A stretch of DNA of 64,000 nucleotides from DAHUYF01 sp035623985 (lineage in GTDB: Bacteria; Pseudomonadota; Alphaproteobacteria; ATCC43930; CGMCC-115725): assembly GCA_035623985.1 (NCBI GenBank), contig DASPSJ010000109.1:15166-79165 (forward strand), given 5' to 3'. Position 1 is the stretch's first letter, and every line of letters starts with the position of its first letter. The position numbers were made by a program, and so were the translations under genes. Of this stretch, positions 59,742 to 64,000 are shown in pieces. Under the pieces are notes generated by a model that was not told the origin of the DNA, did no database searches, and worked only from the letters and a program-made list of their open reading frames with translations.

Positions 59742-61535
59742 ATGAGCCAAGCTTACGAGATCATCGATCACGCCCATGACGTGGTCGTGGTGGGCGCCGG
59801 CGGCTCCGGCTTGCGCGCGACGCTGGGAACGACGGCGGCCGGGCTCAAGACCGCTTGCATCAGCAAGGTCTTCCCGACGCGCAGCCACACGGTGGCGGCG
59901 CAGGGCGGCATCAGCGCCGCGCTCGGCAACATGGGCGAGGACGACTGGCGCTGGCACATGTACGACACGATCAAGGGCTCCGACTGGCTCGGCGACCAGG
60001 ACGCGATCGAATATATGTGCCGCAACGCCATTCCGGCGGTGATCGAGCTCGAGCATTTCGGCGTGCCGTTCTCGCGCACGGAGGACGGCAGGATCTATCA
60101 GCGCCCCTTCGGCGGCCACACCATGGACTACGGCGAAGGCGGCATGGCCAAGCGCGCCTGCGCCGCCGCCGACCGCACCGGCCACGCCATCATCCACACG
60201 CTCTATCAGCAGTGCCTGAGGCACAACGCCGAGTTCTTCGTCGAATATTTCGCCCTCGACCTGATCATGGACGAGGAGGGCGTCTGCCGCGGCGTCATGG
60301 CCTGGGACCTCGAGACCGGCAGGCTGCACCGCTTCCGCGCGCATATGGTGGTGCTGGCGACCGGCGGCTATGGCCGGACCTATTTCTCCTGCACCTCGGC
60401 GCACACCTGCACCGGCGACGGCAACGCGATGGTGCTGCGCGCCGGCCTGCCGCTGCAGGACATGGAGTTCATTCAGTTCCACCCGACGGGCATCTACGGC
60501 GCCGGCTGCCTCATCACCGAGGGAGCGCGCGGCGAGGGGGGATACCTCACCAACGGCGCCGGCGAGCGCTTCATGGAGCGCTATGCGCCGCACGCCAAGG
60601 ACCTCGCCTCGCGCGACGTGGTGAGCCGCGCCATGACCATCGAGATCCGCGAGGGCCGCGGCGTGGGCCCGCACAAGGACCACATCCTGCTGCATCTCGA
60701 GCATCTCGATCCCAAGGTGCTGCAGGAGCGGCTGCCCGGCATCTCGGAGACGGCGAGGATCTTCGCCGGCGTCGACGTCACGCGCGAGCCGATCCCGGTG
60801 CTGCCGACGGTGCATTACAACATGGGCGGCGTGCCCACCAATTATCACGCCGAGGCGATCGGCCCGAGCGAGAGCGATTCCGAGCGCGTCGTGCCCGGGC
60901 TGATGGCGATCGGCGAGGCGGCCTGCGTCTCGGTGCACGGCGCCAACCGCCTCGGCACCAACTCGCTGCTCGACCTCGTCGTGTTCGGCCGCGCCGCGGC
61001 GCATCGCGCCGCCGAGCTGATCAAGCCGGACGCCGCGCACAAGCCGCTGCCGGCGTCGGCCGGCGAGCAAGCGGTGGCGCGGCTCGACCGCCTGCGCCAC
61101 GCCAAGGGCAGGCTCAAGGTCGCCGAGATCCGCCTCGCCATGCAGAAGGCGATGCAGAACGACTGCGCCGTCTTCCGCACGCGGGAGACGCTGGCGCAGG
61201 GCGCGCGCCGGATCGACGACATCGCCGCCTCGATGCGCGACGTGGCGCTTACCGACCGCTCGATGATCTGGAACACCGACCTGGTCGAGGCGCTCGAGCT
61301 CGACAATCTGCTGGCGCAGGCGGTGGTGTCGATGCATTCGGCGCTCAATCGCACCGAGAGCCGCGGCGCGCACGCGCGCGAGGATTTCCCCGAGCGCGAC
61401 GACAAGGCCTGGATGAAGCACACGCTCTCCTGGCTCGACGGCAACGGCAAGGTCGCCTTCGGCTACCGGCCGGTGCACATGCACACGCTGTCGAACGAGG
61501 TGCAGGTCGTCCCGCCCAAGGCGCGCGTCTACTGA
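59742..61535 (+). CDS. sdhA: Succinate dehydrogenase flavoprotein SdhA
   Basis: A 597-aa flavoprotein oxidising succinate to fumarate. VVVVGAGGSGLRA binds FAD, His49 in TRSHTVAAQGG is the covalent FAD site, FHPTGIYGAGCLITEGARGEGG and the capping-domain Arg in SRAMTIEIREGRG form the active site, and VHGANRLGTNSLLDLVVFG closes the FAD fold. Normal length. Confidence 0.97.
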   Translation: MSQAYEIIDHAHDVVVVGAGGSGLRATLGTTAAGLKTACISKVFPTRSHTVAAQGGISAALGNMGEDDWRWHMYDTIKGSDWLGDQDAIEYMCRNAIPAVIELEHFGVPFSRTEDGRIYQRPFGGHTMDYGEGGMAKRACAAADRTGHAIIHTLYQQCLRHNAEFFVEYFALDLIMDEEGVCRGVMAWDLETGRLHRFRAHMVVLATGGYGRTYFSCTSAHTCTGDGNAMVLRAGLPLQDMEFIQFHPTGIYGAGCLITEGARGEGGYLTNGAGERFMERYAPHAKDLASRDVVSRAMTIEIREGRGVGPHKDHILLHLEHLDPKVLQERLPGISETARIFAGVDVTREPIPVLPTVHYNMGGVPTNYHAEAIGPSESDSERVVPGLMAIGEAACVSVHGANRLGTNSLLDLVVFGRAAAHRAAELIKPDAAHKPLPASAGEQAVARLDRLRHAKGRLKVAEIRLAMQKAMQNDCAVFRTRETLAQGARRIDDIAASMRDVALTDRSMIWNTDLVEALELDNLLAQAVVSMHSALNRTESRGAHAREDFPERDDKAWMKHTLSWLDGNGKVAFGYRPVHMHTLSNEVQVVPPKARVY

Positions 61536-61560
61536 GCGGCAAAGCGGAGAGCGTCAAGCC

Positions 61561-62340
61561 ATGGCCGAGTTCACCCTGCCCGCCAATTCCAAGGTCGGCA
61601 CCGGCAAGACCTTCAAGGCGCCCGCCGGCGCCAAGCGCGTGCGGGCGTTCAGGATCTATCGCTGGGACCCCGACGCCAAGGCCAATCCGCGGCTCGACAC
61701 CTACGAGGTCGATCTCGACGCCTGCGGGCCGATGGTGCTCGACGCGCTGATCAAGATCAAGAACGAGATCGACACGACGCTCACCTTCCGCCGCTCCTGC
61801 CGCGAGGGGGTGTGCGGCTCCTGCGCGATGAACATCGACGGCACCAACACGCTCGCCTGCCTCAAATATATCGCGGAGGTGAAGGGCGAGGTGCGCATCT
61901 ATCCGCTGCCGCACATGCCGGTGATCAAGGATCTCGTGCCGGATCTCACTCACGTCTATGCGCAATACCGCTCCATCAAGCCGTGGCTCGCGGCCGAATC
62001 GGCGCCGCCGCCCGACCGCGAGCGCGCGCAATCGGTGGCCGAGCGCGAGAAGCTCGACGGGCTCTGGGAATGCGTTCTGTGCTTCTGCTGCTCGACGAGC
62101 TGCCCCAGCTACTGGTGGAACGGCGACCGCTATCTCGGCCCCGCGATCCTGTTGCAGGCCTATCGCTGGCTCGCCGACAGCCGCGACGAGAAGACCGGCG
62201 AGCGGCTCGACGCGCTCGAGGACCCGTTCCGGCTCTATCGCTGCCACACCATCATGAACTGCACCCGCACCTGCCCTAGGAGCCTCAATCCCGCCAAGGC
62301 CATCGCCGAGATCAAGAAGATGCTGGTGGCGCGGCGCTAG
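61561..62340 (+). CDS. sdhB: Succinate dehydrogenase iron-sulfur protein SdhB
   Basis: A 259-aa Fe-S subunit. The 2Fe-2S cluster is in SCREGVCGSCAMNIDG, the 4Fe-4S in CVLCFCCSTSCPSYWW and the 3Fe-4S in CHTIMNCTRTCPRSLNPAKAI. Last gene of the operon, normal length. Confidence 0.97.
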   Translation: MAEFTLPANSKVGTGKTFKAPAGAKRVRAFRIYRWDPDAKANPRLDTYEVDLDACGPMVLDALIKIKNEIDTTLTFRRSCREGVCGSCAMNIDGTNTLACLKYIAEVKGEVRIYPLPHMPVIKDLVPDLTHVYAQYRSIKPWLAAESAPPPDRERAQSVAEREKLDGLWECVLCFCCSTSCPSYWWNGDRYLGPAILLQAYRWLADSRDEKTGERLDALEDPFRLYRCHTIMNCTRTCPRSLNPAKAIAEIKKMLVARR

Positions 62341-62379
62341 CCCGCGCGCGCGGTTGCCGGCGCGGCCCCGGCGCCGGGC

Positions 62380-63018
62380 CTAGAACGGGTGGCTCATCGG
62401 CTTGCCCAGGCGGGCGTCGCCGGAGCGCCGCAGGCCCTGCGCGTTGATGGGAAAGAGCTGCGCCGTCATCGCATCGACGAGAACGAGGAACTCGACGGAG
62501 TTCTGCGTGTCGGAGTAGTAGATGCCGCCGCGCACGGAGCTCAAGGCGTCGCGGCCTTGGCAAAAGGCGGCGTAGACGTCGATGGGCATGCCGCCGCCGG
62601 GCGGCGCCGAGGTCATCCGGCAAATCTCATTGGGCGCGATCGATTGGCGCGGCGGCGCGAAGTTCCAGACGACGCGGTAGGGCTCGGCGGAAGCGCCCGA
62701 GGGATGGGCCGCGAAATGCGCCGGCGCGGCGTCGCTTTGATTCATATTGGCGGCGACCTGGCCGGCGAAGGCCTCGGGCGCGACGGAGAAGGGATTGCCG
62801 TAGACCTCGACCTTGATCGTGCGGCCCGCCAAGCCGCGGACCTCGGCGGCGGAATAGCCGGGCATCACGGCGCGGTCGGAGAGCACGGGATTGTATCGGC
62901 TGACGCAACCGACGAGTGGCAGCAGCAGCAGCGCCGCCGCGACGATGCCCGGCGGCACCGGGCGCGAGAGAAAAGAAGCGGACTGGCCGGAGGTGGACCG
63001 CCGCGAGGTCGCGCGCAT
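62380..63018 (-). CDS. Hypothetical lipoprotein
   Basis: A 212-aa protein with an N-terminal signal and lipobox (ALLLLPLVGC, Cys near residue 38). The mature part has DUF-like features I cannot name: a conserved-looking YNPVLSDRAVMPGYSAAE, IKVEVYGNPF and RVVWNFAPP, and two cysteines (EICRM, AAFCQG). Similar proteins with the VWNFxPP motif are common in Alphaproteobacteria and probably sit in the outer membrane. Confidence 0.8.
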   Translation of the reverse strand: MRATSRRSTSGQSASFLSRPVPPGIVAAALLLLPLVGCVSRYNPVLSDRAVMPGYSAAEVRGLAGRTIKVEVYGNPFSVAPEAFAGQVAANMNQSDAAPAHFAAHPSGASAEPYRVVWNFAPPRQSIAPNEICRMTSAPPGGGMPIDVYAAFCQGRDALSSVRGGIYYSDTQNSVEFLVLVDAMTAQLFPINAQGLRRSGDARLGKPMSHPF

Positions 63019-63177
63019 TCCACACCTTTTGCGTCAAGGGTCCCATCATAACCACGCCGTCCTGCGCGGTCCAGCCGCGCTGCCCCCGCTTTCATGACGC
63101 TGGCGTTACCGTCGCAGGGCGCGCTCCATGCCCCCGGCGGCTCCCCCTTTGCGCGGCGCGGCGCTATAAGGGCGCCC

Positions 63178-63792
63178 ATGCTCGATCATCTCAAGGCCAA
63201 CAACCGCGCCTGGTCGCGGCGCATGATCGCCGCCGATGCCGGCTTCTTCCGCCGGCTCGAGCGGCAGCAGGCGCCGCACTATCTCTGGATCGGCTGCTCG
63301 GACAGCCGCGTTCCGGCCAATGAGATCGTGGGCCTCGATCCCGGCGAGCTTTTCGTCCACCGCAACGTCGCCAACCTGGCGCCGCCGCAGGACGCCAACT
63401 ATCTCTCCGTGCTGCAATTCGCCGTCGACGTGCTGCGGGTGCAGCACATCATCGTGGTGGGCCATTACGGCTGCGGCGGCGTCAGCGCTGCCATCGACGG
63501 CGCCCGGCGCGGCCTCGTCGATCACTGGCTTCATCCCATCCGCGAGGTCTATCGCGAGCACCGCCAGGCGCTCGAGGCGATCGCCGACCAAAAGGTGCGG
63601 CTCGACCGCCTGTGCGAGCTCAACGTCATCCGCCAGGTGCGGAACGTCGCCTCCGACGTCTTCGTCCAAGACGCCTGGGCGCGCGGCCAGGATCTCCATG
63701 TCCATGGCTGGGTCTATGCGCTCGCCAACGGGCTGGTGAGGGACCTCGACGTGACGGTCGGCGGGCCGCAAGGGATCGAGCGCCTGGGCTGA
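63178..63792 (+). CDS. Beta-class carbonic anhydrase
   Basis: A 204-aa zinc enzyme interconverting CO2 and bicarbonate. The zinc ligands and catalytic dyad are in IGCSDSRVPANEIVG (Cys, Asp-Arg) and VVGHYGCGGVSAA (His, Cys), the Can/CynT pattern. The ATG at 63178 is chosen because residues before it are low-complexity; CTATAAG just upstream may be a -10. Bicarbonate supply would suit the carboxylating ethylmalonyl-CoA pathway. Confidence 0.95.
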   Translation: MLDHLKANNRAWSRRMIAADAGFFRRLERQQAPHYLWIGCSDSRVPANEIVGLDPGELFVHRNVANLAPPQDANYLSVLQFAVDVLRVQHIIVVGHYGCGGVSAAIDGARRGLVDHWLHPIREVYREHRQALEAIADQKVRLDRLCELNVIRQVRNVASDVFVQDAWARGQDLHVHGWVYALANGLVRDLDVTVGGPQGIERLG

Positions 63793-63854
63793 GCGCCGCG
63801 GATTCGGAGAAGCTGCGCCGCGTCGCGTTCTAGGCCGCCTCAATCCGCGAAGGT

Positions 63855-63900
63855 GGCGTAGTAATTACGGTGACAGTGCATTTAATTTGACGCGGAGGGT
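63855..63900 (+). repeat. Conserved box upstream of the transposase
   Basis: GTAATTACGGTGACAGTGCA followed by TTTAATTTGACGC. I recall this box as frequent upstream of REP-associated tyrosine transposases in diverse bacteria; its flanks AATTA and TAATT are inverted. It is probably the terminal or recognition sequence of the element. Confidence 0.55.
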
Positions 63901-63920
63901 AGAGAGTGTAACGATGCGCA

Positions 63921-64000
63921 ATGGCTCGACTTGCCCGCGTCGTTGTTCCCGGCCTGCCGCATCACGTGACGCAGCGCGGCAATGGCCGGAGGCGAACCTT
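63921..64000 (+). mobile_element. REP-associated tyrosine transposase (RAYT/IS200-like), 5' end only
   Basis: From the ATG at 63921 the frame reads MARLARVVVPGLPHHVTQRG then NGRRRT and leaves the window. This is the highly conserved N terminus of Y1 (HUH) REP-associated transposases; HHVTQRG precedes the HUH motif. Only 26 codons are visible. Such domesticated transposases move or maintain REP palindromes. Confidence 0.88.

Overview
The window is a high-GC chromosomal segment of an alphaproteobacterium, probably Rhodospirillales-like; this placement is an inference. It rests on the dense GC-rich coding, sdhCDAB order, an EcfG-like sigma factor, CitE-like lyase and MaoC hydratase genes of ethylmalonyl-CoA type, and GlcDEF. 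About 55 genes can be supported. No rRNA, tRNA or CRISPR array was seen.

Left part (0-12 kb): an exported aldo/keto reductase and a GntR/FadR regulator precede a lipid-tailoring gene cluster on the plus strand. It holds an Mpo1-like (DUF962) protein, two tandemly duplicated SyrP/TauD-type Fe(II)/2-oxoglutarate oxygenases, a membrane desaturase, a free acyl carrier protein, a cyclopropane-synthase-like methyltransferase, a cytochrome P450, a type II thioesterase and a fatty acyl-AMP ligase. FAAL + ACP + desaturase is the logic of terminal-alkyne and related acyl-ACP pathways. No PKS or NRPS is present, so the product is probably a modified free fatty acid.

11.9-21.8 kb: one tightly packed operon joins glycolate/D-lactate oxidase glcDEF, an AEC permease, a DUF6817 protein and a complete nickel-pincer racemase set (larA, larC, larE, larB). 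This suggests transport, epimerisation and oxidation of a 2-hydroxyacid. A convergent glycosyltransferase runs into larB. 23-30 kb holds two hotdog thioesterases, an ADP-forming acyl-CoA synthetase, small envelope proteins, an ECF sigma factor and an MFS transporter.

30.5-35.5 kb: a canonical membrane histidine kinase, a small HTH protein, a CqsA/LqsA-type alpha-hydroxyketone autoinducer synthase and, tail-to-tail with it, a CqsS/LqsS-like membrane receptor. The receptor's phosphoacceptor His is replaced by Lys and its ATP-binding motifs are degraded. A second DUF962 protein follows. This is the most interesting locus: an apparent alpha-hydroxyketone signalling system with a pseudokinase receptor.

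36.8-45.3 kb: lower-GC accessory DNA. A small protein plus a dCTP-deaminase-like gene lie beside a ~7 kb island with a 1346-aa HTH-fused nuclease-like protein, a divergent AbiEi-Fic fusion, 24-bp tandem iterons, a palindromic operator and a broken PIN gene. The island is bounded by 279-bp direct repeats of the 3' end of an amidohydrolase gene.

45-64 kb: the intact amidohydrolase ends an operon with a branched-chain-type ABC transporter whose LivM, LivG and LivF are fused in one polypeptide. Then come a truncated DUF5996 gene, hydrolases, a fatty acid hydroxylase, pdxY, a dehalogenase-like hydrolase, the CitE-like lyase and MaoC hydratase, a palindrome-rich gap, sdhCDAB, a lipoprotein, a beta-carbonic anhydrase, and the first codons of a REP-associated transposase at the right edge.
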